Source: Pseudarthrobacter defluvii (GTDB taxonomy: Bacteria; Actinomycetota; Actinomycetes; Actinomycetales; Micrococcaceae). Taken from it: 64,000 bases of DNA. Positions 23,599-33,237 of this stretch are shown in pieces; position 1 is the first letter of the stretch; the number at the start of each line of letters is the position of its first letter. The stretch spans positions 3,348,001-3,412,000 of the forward strand of contig NZ_JAUSYG010000001.1 of NCBI RefSeq assembly GCF_030816725.1. Reading direction: 5' to 3'. A program made the position numbers and the translations under genes. The notes below the pieces were generated by a model. The model was not told the origin of the DNA, searched no databases, and was given only the letters and a program-made list of their open reading frames with translations.

Positions 23599-25008
23599 CT
23601 ACGCCTTTTGCTGCCGCCAAAACACGGAAATCCCCAAGGTCACAGCACAGAGGACCAGCATGGCCAGCACCATCCGCATCCAGCTGTCCTGGTGCACCCC
23701 GCCGGACGCGAAGACCCCGATCATCACGGTGGCGGTGATCGCGCCGACGTAGCGGCAGGTCTGGTAGATGCCGGCAGCGACGCCGCGGTCCTGTGGCCGG
23801 GTGGAAACGAACATGCCCTGGTTGGAGGCGATGCTCACGGTCCCGTACGGGACGCCCATCAACGCGGTCAGGACCGCCACCACGGGGATGGCCAGCGTGC
23901 CGGTCAGCAGCCACATCAGTGCCGCCACCACGGTCAAAAGAACGACGCCGGCCAGCAGCACGCGCCGCACACCGAACCTTCCCATCGCCGAGACTGCCCA
24001 CGGGGTGGCGATCACGGACATGCCCGCCAGGGGCAGCATCAGCAGGCCCACGACGCCGGGATCGTAGCCGCCGGCCTCCTGCAGCAGCTGCGGCAGGCCG
24101 AAAAAGACGAAGTAGTAGACGCTGCTGAACACGGCGAAAGCAAGGTACACCAGCATCAGCGGACGGTTCCGGGCCAGCAGCCGCAAATCCAGGAAGGGCT
24201 TGGCGAAGCGCAGTTCCCGCCAGGCGAACAGTGCTGCGATGACGGTTCCGGCGGCCAGCATCAGCCAGCGGTAGTCCGGCGCCACGTTCAGCGCGGCCAT
24301 CATGACCAGCAGCAGGGCGCCGATGAACGCGGCGATGCCCGGGACGTCCGAGTCCCGGACGAGCTCTGCCACGCTGCCCCGCTCCCGGACCGTGTCCGGC
24401 GGTGCGGCCTTCCGGACGATCAGCAGGGCCGCCAGACACAGCGGAACATTGATCAGGAACAGCCACTGCCAGCCCGCGAGGCCCACCAGCAAACCGCCGA
24501 CGACGGGACCCACCGCAGCTGCCGACGTGTTCGCCATCTGCAGCCGGCCCAGCGGACGCGCGGTGTCCACCTTGGCCTGGTGCGCGAGCGCCCCGACCAT
24601 AACCACGGCGCTGGGATACGCCGTGGCCGTGCCCAGTGCCATGACCGCCCGCGCCACGCAGAGCAAGGCGAAGTTCGGGGCCAGCGGAGCCAGCGCGCAG
24701 GTGATGGCCACCAGCCCCATGCCCAGGAGGAACATCCGCCGCGGCCCGAACCGGTCGGCCAGCCTGCCCATGACCGGCTGACCGGCGGCGGAGGCCAGGT
24801 AGAAGGAGGTGATTACCCAGGTCACAGCAGCGACGTCGAGCCCGAAGTCGGCGCGAAGCACCACCAGGGCGACGGCGATCATCGATGAGTTCAGCGGGTT
24901 CAGTGCCGTGCCCAGGCTGAGGCCGGCGACGGCCAAGGCAGTCCGGGGTTTGTTGCTCACGGTAACAGTCTGGCTTACAGCGGGGGCAGGGGACGATTCG
25001 GCGGCCAC
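23599..25008 (-). CDS. MFS multidrug-type exporter, DHA2 family
   Basis: Proton-driven efflux carrier with about 14 hydrophobic segments in 469 residues, as expected for DHA2 (EmrB/QacA-like) transporters. Motifs: motif A GRLADRFGPRRMFLLG, helix 1 LNSSMIAVALVVLRADFGLD, and helix 5 PVVGGLLVGLAGWQWLFLINVPLCL. The start is a GTG (VAAESSPAPAVSQTV as read) ahead of a short polar cap. It lies 20 bases after the beta-lactamase-like gene on the same strand, so the two could share a transcript. Substrate unknown. Confidence 0.88.
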   Translation of the reverse strand: MAAESSPAPAVSQTVTVSNKPRTALAVAGLSLGTALNPLNSSMIAVALVVLRADFGLDVAAVTWVITSFYLASAAGQPVMGRLADRFGPRRMFLLGMGLVAITCALAPLAPNFALLCVARAVMALGTATAYPSAVVMVGALAHQAKVDTARPLGRLQMANTSAAAVGPVVGGLLVGLAGWQWLFLINVPLCLAALLIVRKAAPPDTVRERGSVAELVRDSDVPGIAAFIGALLLVMMAALNVAPDYRWLMLAAGTVIAALFAWRELRFAKPFLDLRLLARNRPLMLVYLAFAVFSSVYYFVFFGLPQLLQEAGGYDPGVVGLLMLPLAGMSVIATPWAVSAMGRFGVRRVLLAGVVLLTVVAALMWLLTGTLAIPVVAVLTALMGVPYGTVSIASNQGMFVSTRPQDRGVAAGIYQTCRYVGAITATVMIGVFASGGVHQDSWMRMVLAMLVLCAVTLGISVFWRQQKA

Positions 25009-25028
25009 GCAGCGGGGTGTGGCGTTCG

Positions 25029-25988
25029 CTACTTGCTGGTCAGGCCTACGGGGAACAGCGCGTCCTCCACCGCCCGGGTCAGGTCGCGGATCACCTCCGC
25101 CTGGCCGTCATCGGGCACGCCTTCGGGGTTCTCCGTGTAGATCACCAAGGCGAAGGTGGACCCGCGGTAGCTCAGCAGGGCGGCGTCGTGGAGTTCGCCG
25201 GACACTTCGCCGTACTTGTGGTGGACGTCCACCCCCGTCCGCGATCCGGCGGGAATGAGGTCCTCATTGTTGGTGTCCTGCATGAAGCTGAGCAGCTGAT
25301 CCGTGTTGTCCTTGTCCAGGAGTTCCCCCGCGTAGAGCTTCTTCAGGACCAGGGCCATGTCCGCGGCAGTCAGGAGGTTTTGTTCGGGGTCGTACGTGAT
25401 GCCGATCGAGTCCGCGTACGTGATCAGCTGCGGGTAACCCACGGCCTCCATCAGCAGCAGCCAGGAATCGTTGTTGCTGTCTTTGACCATGGCCTTGAGC
25501 TGGAATGCCGCGTCATAGTCGCCCATGGGTTCGTCCAGGCTGGCCTGCCCCTGCTCCACCAGGTGGTAGTACGCCGCGGCTGTGAGGATCTTCGCCGTGC
25601 TGGCTGCCGTGAACGTGTCCTGGTCGCCGAACGTCCGTGCTGCGCCCCCGGACACGTCCGCGAGCGCCAGCCCGATCCGGTATTCGTCCGCTTCACTGAG
25701 GATGTCGTCGACGCTGTCCTGCAACGACGGCGGGGCTGCCGCCACCGGCGCCGCGGGCACGGCCGGCTGGGTGGGAACCACCGCACCCGACGGCGGCTCC
25801 GACCGGACCACGGCCAGCGCGATAGTGCCCACGATGACCAGGACCACGACGAGGGCAAGGACCAGCAGCCGACGCTTGCCCTGCGCCCTGCCCGGACCTG
25901 CCTCGCCGGGGGCCGGCGTGCCTGACATGGGCTTGCGGGGCGGCTGATCCTCGCGGCCCGGTTTGGGCACCATGGGGTGCACGGACAT
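25029..25988 (-). CDS. Class A beta-lactamase-like serine hydrolase, membrane-anchored
   Basis: 319 residues: a proline-rich cytoplasmic N-terminus, one membrane helix (LLVLALVVVLVIVGTIALAVV, about 41-62), a Pro/Ala linker, then a beta-lactamase/transpeptidase fold outside the cell. The SxxK serine motif is STAK (FTAASTAKILTAAAYY) and an SDN-like loop reads DSNND. The third motif KTG appears changed to KYG (HHKYGEVSG), and the class A Glu166 loop is not obvious, so true beta-lactamase activity is doubtful. A penicillin-interacting or esterase-like enzyme is as likely. Followed on the same strand by the DHA2 exporter. Confidence 0.75.
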   Translation of the reverse strand: MSVHPMVPKPGREDQPPRKPMSGTPAPGEAGPGRAQGKRRLLVLALVVVLVIVGTIALAVVRSEPPSGAVVPTQPAVPAAPVAAAPPSLQDSVDDILSEADEYRIGLALADVSGGAARTFGDQDTFTAASTAKILTAAAYYHLVEQGQASLDEPMGDYDAAFQLKAMVKDSNNDSWLLLMEAVGYPQLITYADSIGITYDPEQNLLTAADMALVLKKLYAGELLDKDNTDQLLSFMQDTNNEDLIPAGSRTGVDVHHKYGEVSGELHDAALLSYRGSTFALVIYTENPEGVPDDGQAEVIRDLTRAVEDALFPVGLTSK

Positions 25989-26432
25989 ACAAGGGCTCCT
26001 GTCCCGCCTCGGTGATCACGCACAACGTCAGCACGGGGTTGAGCCGCGCTGACGTTGCGATTAAATCACCGGAGGTTGGGAGCTTCCTGAAGGCCTGCAG
26101 GTGTTTCCGGCACCGCGCTGTGCCGCGCCTAATCCTTTCCGACGCGCGGATTACTCTGCGCGCACCAAGTCTCCGGCGCCTGGGAATCTCCGCTTACAGG
26201 TAGTTTTGCGCCTCGACAATGAAGCCCTGCATCCCATATGAGCTTGAGGCCGCGGACATTCCTGCCCATCCCCACAGCACACCTGCATGGCCGCCTACCT
26301 CTTGGCAGCGAAGTTCGAGTACCGGGTACTGGTGCGCTTCAACCCGCCGTGGCTTGTACTGATATCTGGACTGGAGCGGCTCCCGCATGCCGCTGCGAAC
26401 ACCAGAGTAATCAAGTGGATGGGGAATCGACT
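25989..26432. other. Non-coding stretch upstream of the beta-lactamase-like gene
   Basis: No convincing gene. It holds a hairpin or operator (CAACGTCAGC at 26023-26032 and GCTGACGTTG at 26048-26057, perfect ten-base arms, 15-base loop) close to the start of the minus-strand gene. Short open frames occur on both strands but have no ribosome binding site or recognisable sequence. The 26180-26430 part is less GC-rich than neighbouring genes and may be decayed coding DNA. Confidence 0.5.
26023..26057. promoter_or_regulatory. Ten-base inverted repeat ahead of the beta-lactamase-like gene
   Basis: CAACGTCAGC and GCTGACGTTG are perfect inverted copies separated by 15 bases. The nearer arm is about 35 bases before the start codon of the minus-strand gene. 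It could act as a leader hairpin or a dimer-binding operator; the sequence does not decide. Confidence 0.4.
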
Positions 26433-26534
26433 ATGAAGCAGCATCGCACCCGGGTTGAGGGCCGTTGCTACGCCCCGACGAGTCAGCGTCGAGGCGCAGT
26501 GGCTGGACATGCGGAAGGAGGGCGACCGGTATGA
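26433..26534 (+). CDS. Possible 33-residue ORF coupled to the HTH gene
   Basis: MKQHRTRVEGRCYAPTSQ at the start, basic throughout, no known domain. GGGGAA lies seven bases before its ATG, and its TGA overlaps the ATG of the next gene (ATGA). This suggests a leader ORF delivering ribosomes to the HTH gene. Another frame of the same DNA, open to 26543, ends VEAQWLDMRKEGDRYDAS, which looks more like real protein and may be the relic of a lost gene; so the 33-residue ORF may be fortuitous. Confidence 0.3.
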   Translation: MKQHRTRVEGRCYAPTSQRRGAVAGHAEGGRPV

Positions 26535-27031
26535 CGCCTCGTGAAGCACAAGACCCCGACTCCCGGCACGGCGAGGACAGCCATGAGCCGACGCAGTCCG
26601 GGCCTGGAGCGCGGTTGAGGCCGCGGGCGTGGCCTGTTGGCCCGCGTGAGAGCTACGGGAAAGTGGATTTTGATGATGGCGAGGGTAAGACGGTCCTCAC
26701 CCTCTTCATTCAGCGCGGGCCCGCGGAAGATTACATCCTGCACGTGGAGCATCTGGCCGCGCCGCTGCGGGTGGATGGCACGCTTCTTCGCCTTAACCCG
26801 GCGCCTCACGTAAATAGGGACGCCGCGGACTTCCGCCGGATCACCGCTGCCCGGACGTTGGCCGAAAAGGCCGAGGCCGAGCTGGACGCCGCCGTCAAGG
26901 CGGCCCGCGCGAACGGAGACTCCTGGGAGGTTATCGGTGCCGCCCTCGGCACATCCGCTCGAACTGCCCGTGAGCGGTTCGGACACAAATTGGGGCGACC
27001 GCGAAGTGAATCGGTTAAGAACGCGTTCTAG
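26531..27031 (+). CDS. Helix-turn-helix domain protein of unknown role
   Basis: 166 residues from the ATG with GGAGGG about ten bases upstream. The N-terminal part is hydrophilic (REAQDPDSRHGEDSHEPTQ); the middle reads like a small beta domain (SYGKVDFDDGEGKTVLTLFI). The C-terminus has a helix-turn-helix of a type common in actinobacteria: ARANGDSWEVIGAALGTSARTARERFGHKLG, following a helical arm (TLAEKAEAELDAAV). Likely a DNA-binding protein; targets unknown. Its TAG lies inside a CTAG that also holds the stop of the convergent GNAT gene. Confidence 0.65.
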   Translation: MTPREAQDPDSRHGEDSHEPTQSGPGARLRPRAWPVGPRESYGKVDFDDGEGKTVLTLFIQRGPAEDYILHVEHLAAPLRVDGTLLRLNPAPHVNRDAADFRRITAARTLAEKAEAELDAAVKAARANGDSWEVIGAALGTSARTARERFGHKLGRPRSESVKNAF

Positions 27032-27381
27032 CCGCGGGTTCGCGCAGCCAAGGCAGACTCCAGGAACTCCAGGTGGGCAGGGGTAACAGCTACCACGCTG
27101 CCCAGGTATTCCGGGTGCTTGGCCAGGAACTTCTTGATGAAGGGGCAGACGGGTACGATCGCGCTGCCCGACTCGACGGTGCTGTCAAGGGCGGCGGTGG
27201 CGAGCCGGCCTGCCAGGCCCTGCCCGCCGTATTCCTCGTTGACCACCGTGTGGTAGAAAATCCGCTGCGGCGACTCCCCGCCGTCGTGCTCCTTGTACGC
27301 TGCCTTGCCAATAACGTTACCGGCGTCGAGAAGCTCGAAGCGCTCGCGCTCAGGATTGTGGCGGACGGTGATGTCATTCAA
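27028..27381 (-). CDS. GNAT-fold N-acetyltransferase, YjdJ/GtlA-like small type
   Basis: 117 residues from a TTG start (AAGGAG six bases upstream; a longer frame upstream has no ribosome binding site). The small GCN5-like fold is shown by RIFYHTVVNEEYGGQGLAGRLATAAL, the acetyl-CoA loop being GGQGLAG, and the C-terminal VCPFIKKFLAKHPEYL, which is characteristic of this short acetyltransferase group. Substrate unknown; probably cytoplasmic. It converges with the HTH gene and is followed, beyond its promoter side, by formaldehyde dehydrogenase on the same strand. Confidence 0.85.
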   Translation of the reverse strand: MNDITVRHNPERERFELLDAGNVIGKAAYKEHDGGESPQRIFYHTVVNEEYGGQGLAGRLATAALDSTVESGSAIVPVCPFIKKFLAKHPEYLGSVVAVTPAHLEFLESALAARTRG

Positions 27382-27494
27382 GGGAACTCCTTCGTTTGCA
27401 AGGGTGTGCTGCCCGTGCAAAGCCTAACCCGGCACGGGCAGCACCTATTTCCGCAAGCGATGGTTTCCTGGCGGCACCGCGGTCCGCCGCCGCG

Positions 27495-28706
27495 TCAGCT
27501 CAGGTAGCCGTTCGGATTGAGGACGTACTTGGTGGCTGCGCCGGCGTCGAACTCCGCGTAGCCCTTCGGTGCCTCCTCCAGCGGGATCGCCTTGGCGTTG
27601 ACGTTCTTGGCGATGCTGACCTTGTCATTCAGGATGGCCATCATCAGCTGCCGGTTGTACTTCATCACCGGGCACTGGCCGGTGGTGAAGCTCAGCGACT
27701 TTGCCCAGCCGGTGCCAAGGCTCAGGCTCAGGGACCCCTTCTGGGCTGCCTCGTCGATGCCGCCCGGATCGCCGGTGACGTAGAGGCCGGGGATGCCCAG
27801 CGCGCCGCCTGCCGCGGTGATGTCCATCAGGGTGTTCAGCACCGTTGCCGGTGCTTCCTGCGCTCCCTTGCCGTGTCCGCGGGCTTCGAAGCCAACGGCG
27901 TCAACGGCGCAGTCCACCTCCGGCACACCGAGGATCTGCTCGATCTGGTCCTTCGGCTCGCCCTGGGTCAGGTCCACCGTTTCGCAACCGAAACTGCGCG
28001 CCCGCGCCAGGCGCTCTTCGTTCATGTCGCCAACAATCACGACGGCGGCACCCAGCAGATGTGCGCTCGTGGCCGCTGCGAGGCCCACCGGGCCTGCCCC
28101 GGCGATGTACACGGTGGAGCCGACTCCCACACCTGCGGTGGTGGCACCGTGGAACCCTGTGGGGAAAATGTCGGAGAGCATGGCCAGGTCCATGATCTTC
28201 TCCATTGCACGGTCCTTGTCCGGGAACTTCAGCAGGTTCCAGTCGGCATATGGCACCAGCACATAGTTCGCCTGGCCGCCAACCCATCCGCCCATGTCCA
28301 CGTAGCCGTAGGCAGCGCCTGGCCGGGCGGGATTGACGTTGAGGCAGATACCGGTCTTGCGCTCCTTGCAGTTGCGGCAGCGGCCGCAGGCAATGTTGAA
28401 CGGCACAGAGCAGAGATCGCCCACCTTGATGAACTCGACGTCCCGGCCCACTTCCACCACTTCGCCGGTAATCTCGTGGCCCAGCACGAGGTTTGGCGGC
28501 GCCGTGGTGCGGCCGCGGACCATGTGCTGGTCTGAACCGCAGATATTGGTGGCCACCGTTTTGAGGATCACCCCGTGGTTGACCGGGCGGCCCACGTTTG
28601 CGGGATTGACCCCGGGACCGTCCTTGAGCTCGAACGTTGGGTAGTCAATGTCAATTACTTCAACCTTGCCCGCTTCTTTGTAGGCAACGGCTTTGTTCCC
28701 TGTCAT
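27495..28706 (-). CDS. fdhA: Glutathione-independent formaldehyde dehydrogenase, zinc alcohol dehydrogenase family
   Basis: Oxidises formaldehyde to formate with NAD, in the cytoplasm. 403 residues, matching the FdhA/formaldehyde dismutase group. Catalytic zinc ligands appear in NICGSDQHMVRG (Cys) and LGHEITGEV (His); the structural zinc cluster is CGRCRNCKERKTGIC. The cofactor site is YIAGAGPVGLAAA followed by an Asp (VGDMN), typical of NAD use. The group-specific long insert (HGKGAQEAPATVLNTLMDITAAGG) is present. GTG-free clear ATG start (MTGNKAVAYKEAGKVEVID). It stands alone and serves in aldehyde detoxification or C1 metabolism; no methanol genes are visible. Confidence 0.93.
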   Translation of the reverse strand: MTGNKAVAYKEAGKVEVIDIDYPTFELKDGPGVNPANVGRPVNHGVILKTVATNICGSDQHMVRGRTTAPPNLVLGHEITGEVVEVGRDVEFIKVGDLCSVPFNIACGRCRNCKERKTGICLNVNPARPGAAYGYVDMGGWVGGQANYVLVPYADWNLLKFPDKDRAMEKIMDLAMLSDIFPTGFHGATTAGVGVGSTVYIAGAGPVGLAAATSAHLLGAAVVIVGDMNEERLARARSFGCETVDLTQGEPKDQIEQILGVPEVDCAVDAVGFEARGHGKGAQEAPATVLNTLMDITAAGGALGIPGLYVTGDPGGIDEAAQKGSLSLSLGTGWAKSLSFTTGQCPVMKYNRQLMMAILNDKVSIAKNVNAKAIPLEEAPKGYAEFDAGAATKYVLNPNGYLS

Positions 28707-29011
28707 CTATCGCTCCTATAGTCAGGCGCCCGGTGGGACGGCCATGATCTGGGTAGGTGGGACATCCCGTGTGGGGAACAGCCCTGGCCGATTGGTGCTT
28801 TCCTGATGTATGGCATGGTCAGGTACAGGTTCCCGGGTGGGGATTCGCCCAGTCTAGGCACGGCCCCCAAAGCGGTCTAGGGGTAAGAAGCCCCTTGTTT
28901 ACAAAAGTGTTCACAGGGGAAGCGCCTATAGTCGCGTACGCTGCACCACCCCGGCTCCGGGCATGAAAGCCGGCCGGTTCCCAGGCAAGTTCTACCGTTG
29001 AGGAGAACAGC
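28707..29011. other. Intergenic region with divergent promoters
   Basis: 305 bases between formaldehyde dehydrogenase (minus) and an aldo/keto reductase (plus). No gene is seen. TATAGT (28927-28932) could be the -10 for the plus-strand gene. A small stem AGGGG/CCCCT (28879-28883, 28891-28895) sits just upstream, followed by an AT-richer TTGTTTACAAAAGTGTTCACA segment that could bind a regulator. GGAG lies eight bases before the reductase ATG. Confidence 0.5.
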
Positions 29012-29986
<975 letters not shown>

Positions 29987-30021
29987 CTTTCGGGGAAGCG
30001 CATGGACGCCCTCACCCGCCA

Positions 30022-30048
30022 TAAGCGTTGCCCGCGCGGCAGCGCTTA
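30022..30048 (+). terminator. Hairpin after the aldo/keto reductase
   Basis: TAAGCGTTGCC and GGCAGCGCTTA form an 11-base stem with one G-T wobble and a five-base loop, 36 bases after the stop codon. No T-run follows. Confidence 0.7.
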
Positions 30049-30182
30049 GGCGGCCCCGGGCCAGCCCTTGCGGCAGGGGTGCGGGCCGGCCGGCTTTGCG
30101 ACGGCGGCGGGGGGCTGGCGTAGGGTTGTTCCTACGGCTGAAGCCAGTGGCCTTCGATTTTTCGCGTGCGGAGCCCCGTTTC

Positions 30183-31895
30183 ATGTCCGATAAGCCTGCC
30201 CTCCGGGCCCTTGCTGAATCATCCTTCTCGCTGCCCCACCTCCGGGACGGCCAACTGGCCGGCATGGCCGCCCTCGTGGACGGCCGGGACGTCCTGGCCG
30301 TCATGCCTACTGGCTATGGCAAGTCCGCCATCTACCAGGTGGCAGCACTGCACCTGCATCAACAAACAGGACGGCCCGCCGTCGTGGTTTCCCCGCTGAT
30401 TGCCCTGCAGGAGGACCAGCTGGACGGGCTCTCCCAGGACCTCGGGCCGGATGCCGCCGTGGCCATCAACTCCTCGCACAGCGACGCCCACGTCGAGGCC
30501 TCATGGCAGGCCGCTGAGGACGGCAAGGCCGTGTTCGTGTTCCTTGCCCCGGAACAGCTGGCCAAGCAGTCAACCGTGGACCGGATCAAAGCCCTGGACA
30601 TCTCCCTGTTCGTGGTGGACGAGGCACACTGTGTTTCTTCCTGGGGCCACGACTTCCGCCCGGACTACCTCGCGCTGGGAAATGTCCGGGAGCAGCTGGG
30701 CAACCCGCCCGTGGCCGCGCTGACAGCTACCGCCTCGCCACCTGTCCGGGACGAGATCGTGGAGCGTCTCGGGATGAAGAAGCCCCTGGTGCTGGTGCGC
30801 GGGTTCGACCGGCCCAACATCAGCCTTGACGTGGTCCGGCACCACGAAGACAAGGGCAAGCGCAAGGCCGTGCTTGAACAGGTGACGGACCTGGCCAGGA
30901 AGGGGCAGGGCCTCCTTTACGCCGCCACCCGCAAGGACACGGAGAAGTACGCGGCCAAGCTGGCCAGGGAAGGGCTCCGTGCGGAGGCCTACCACGCGGG
31001 CCGTTCGGCCGGGGACCGGGAACACATCCACGAATTGTTCCTGGACGACAAGTTGGACGTGGTGGTGGCCACCACTGCCTTTGGGATGGGCATCGACAAG
31101 CCCAACGTCCGCTTCGTGGTCCACGCCGACATTCCCGAATCGCTTGACTCCTACTACCAGGAAATCGGGCGGTCGGGCAGGGACCGCGAACCCGCCTCGG
31201 CCGTGCTGCATTACCGCTCGGAAGATCTGGGGCTGCGGAAATTCTTCGGTACCCACTCCCCCGATCCGGATTCGCTCCTTGCCATGTTGAAGGCTCTCAA
31301 GGCCGCCCACGCCGCCACGCCAAAGTCCTCCCTCGCGGAGCTGACAGGCTTCAAACCCCGCCGTGTCACCGGCCTCGTGAACCAGCTGGAAGAGATTGGT
31401 GCCGTGGCTGTCGGCAAGCGCGGCGTCCGGCTGACCTCCAAAGCCAAGCTGCCCACCCTGGTGAGCGACGCCGTCGAACTCGCCGAAGCCCGCCAGCGGA
31501 TGGACCAGTCCCGGCTGACCATGATGCGTGCCTACGCCGAGACGGACGGCTGCCGCCGCCAGTTCCTGCTGGGCTACTTCGGCGAGGACCTGCCGGAGCC
31601 CTGCGGCAACTGCGACGGCTGTGCGGCCGCCGCTGCTGCCCCTCCCGTGGCTGCGGAGAAACGGGACCTGCCGCACGAGAACCGGCAAGGTGCAGTGTCC
31701 GACGGCGGCGGGCGGGCTTCCGCCGCCGAGGACGAGCCGTTCCCGTTGCAGTCGGCCGTGGTCCACAAGGAATGGGGCCCGGGCCTGGTAATGCGGCATG
31801 AGGACGACGTCATTACCGTTCTCTTCGAGCAGGAAGGGTACAAGACGCTGTCCCGTTCCGCTGTGGTGGAGAACCAGCTTCTGAAGCCCGCTTAG
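30183..31895 (+). CDS. recQ: RecQ-family ATP-dependent DNA helicase with Tudor-like C-terminus
   Basis: 3'-5' DNA helicase for replication-fork and recombination repair, 570 residues from the ATG ([12 protein letters not shown]); the frame is open far upstream but that is the shadow of the reductase gene. Helicase motifs: MPTGYGKS (I), [19 protein letters not shown] (II), ALTATA (III), [15 protein letters not shown] (V), [12 protein letters not shown] (VI). A zinc-binding region follows with [12 protein letters not shown] and CGNCDGC. A winged-helix part precedes a linker. Instead of an HRDC domain, the last 50 residues ([19 protein letters not shown] to [14 protein letters not shown]) resemble the Tudor-like tail of PcrA/UvrD helicases, which binds RNA polymerase. 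Confidence 0.92.
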   Translation: MSDKPALRALAESSFSLPHLRDGQLAGMAALVDGRDVLAVMPTGYGKSAIYQVAALHLHQQTGRPAVVVSPLIALQEDQLDGLSQDLGPDAAVAINSSHSDAHVEASWQAAEDGKAVFVFLAPEQLAKQSTVDRIKALDISLFVVDEAHCVSSWGHDFRPDYLALGNVREQLGNPPVAALTATASPPVRDEIVERLGMKKPLVLVRGFDRPNISLDVVRHHEDKGKRKAVLEQVTDLARKGQGLLYAATRKDTEKYAAKLAREGLRAEAYHAGRSAGDREHIHELFLDDKLDVVVATTAFGMGIDKPNVRFVVHADIPESLDSYYQEIGRSGRDREPASAVLHYRSEDLGLRKFFGTHSPDPDSLLAMLKALKAAHAATPKSSLAELTGFKPRRVTGLVNQLEEIGAVAVGKRGVRLTSKAKLPTLVSDAVELAEARQRMDQSRLTMMRAYAETDGCRRQFLLGYFGEDLPEPCGNCDGCAAAAAAPPVAAEKRDLPHENRQGAVSDGGGRASAAEDEPFPLQSAVVHKEWGPGLVMRHEDDVITVLFEQEGYKTLSRSAVVENQLLKPA

Positions 31896-31931
31896 GTAGG
31901 CTTAGGGGACCTCCGACGAAAGGCCCCCCTC

Positions 31932-33134
31932 GTGGAAGTACCTGCGTTTGCATGGACCCTGACCATCGCCGGAATCGTGGGCCTGCTGGCCTTCGACTTC
32001 TTCTTCCATGTCCGGAAGGCGCACACCCCCACCATCAAGGAATCCGCCACCTGGTCCGCGATTTACGTGGGTATCGCGGTGCTGTTCGGGTTGGGGGTGC
32101 TGTTGTTCGGCGGCCCCGACATGGGCACCGAGTACTTCGCCGGCTACGTCACCGAGAAGGCGTTGTCAGTGGACAACCTCTTCGTTTTCCTCATCATCAT
32201 GGCCAGCTTCAAGGTGCCGCGGGCGGACCAGCAAAAGGTGCTGCTGTTCGGCATCGTGTTCTCCCTGATCGCCCGTACGGCGTTCATTTTCCTGGGGGCG
32301 GCACTGATTAACAGTTTCGCCTGGGTGTTTTACATCTTTGGCCTCATCCTGCTGGTCACCGCCGGCAACCTGCTCAAGCCGGACAGCCATGACGACGACT
32401 CCGAAGGCCTGGTGGTCCGGCTCGCCAGGAAGTTACTGCCGGCGTCGCAGCACTACGACGGCGACAAGCTGTTCACCATGGAGAACGGCAAACGGGTCCT
32501 CACCCCGATGCTGCTGGTGATGGTGGCCATCGGCGGCACGGACATCCTGTTCGCCCTGGACTCCATCCCGGCGATCTTCGGCCTGACCCAGAACGTGTTT
32601 ATCGTCTTCACCGCCACCGCGTTCTCCCTGATGGGCCTGCGCCAGCTGTTCTTCCTGATCGACGGCCTGCTGGACCGGCTGATCTTCCTTTCCTATGGAC
32701 TCGCGGTCATCCTGGGCTTCATCGGCGTGAAGCTCATCCTGCACGCCCTGCACGAGAACACGCTGCCGATCATCAACGACGGCGAGCACGTCAATGTGGT
32801 CGAAGTCAGCACCGGCGTCTCCCTGGGCGTGATCCTGGGCGTCCTGCTGGTCACCATCCTGGCGTCCATCTTCAGCCCCAAGGGCAAGGCCAAGAACGCG
32901 GTGTCCGGGGCGCGGCGGCACGCCACCGAATACCTGGACCTCAATTACGAGACGGACATGGCCGAACGCGACAAGATCTTCGCCAGAATGTGCCGGGAAG
33001 AGGCCCAGATCCGCAAGCTCCCCGAAAAGTACAAGCGGCTGGTCCGCAACGAGACCGAGTTCATGGAACTGCTGCACAACGCCCACGCAGAGCATGACAA
33101 GGCCCAGGTGAGGGCAGCCGCGGCCGAGGGCTGA
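31932..33134 (+). CDS. TerC-family integral membrane protein
   Basis: 400 residues with about eight membrane helices, GTG start with GAAAGG seven bases before it. TerC family marks are FFFHVRKAHTPTIKESATWSA, GYVTEKALSVDNLFVFLIIM and GGTDILFALDSIPAIFGLTQN, the two conserved acidic blocks in membrane helices (ENxF-type and DSIPA) thought to bind metal. The C-terminal 75 residues are a charged cytoplasmic tail with predicted helices (AERDKIFARMCREEAQIRKLPEKY). Relatives (Alx, TerC) export manganese or assist secreted metalloproteins; older tellurite-resistance labels are context dependent and no other ter genes are here. Confidence 0.9.
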   Translation: MEVPAFAWTLTIAGIVGLLAFDFFFHVRKAHTPTIKESATWSAIYVGIAVLFGLGVLLFGGPDMGTEYFAGYVTEKALSVDNLFVFLIIMASFKVPRADQQKVLLFGIVFSLIARTAFIFLGAALINSFAWVFYIFGLILLVTAGNLLKPDSHDDDSEGLVVRLARKLLPASQHYDGDKLFTMENGKRVLTPMLLVMVAIGGTDILFALDSIPAIFGLTQNVFIVFTATAFSLMGLRQLFFLIDGLLDRLIFLSYGLAVILGFIGVKLILHALHENTLPIINDGEHVNVVEVSTGVSLGVILGVLLVTILASIFSPKGKAKNAVSGARRHATEYLDLNYETDMAERDKIFARMCREEAQIRKLPEKYKRLVRNETEFMELLHNAHAEHDKAQVRAAAAEG

Positions 33135-33237
33135 GCACCCGCCCCAACCGCGTTGCGCTGTTTGTCAGCCCCTCTTGCTACGTTTGGTTCCAGGCCAGGG
33201 GAACTGTCCCCGGGCCGATACATGTTGGGGAGGCCCT

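Noticed and set aside
31932..33134. Tellurite resistance island based on the TerC protein
   Set aside because: No TerD-family or other ter genes accompany it; TerC/Alx proteins alone are more consistent with manganese-related roles.
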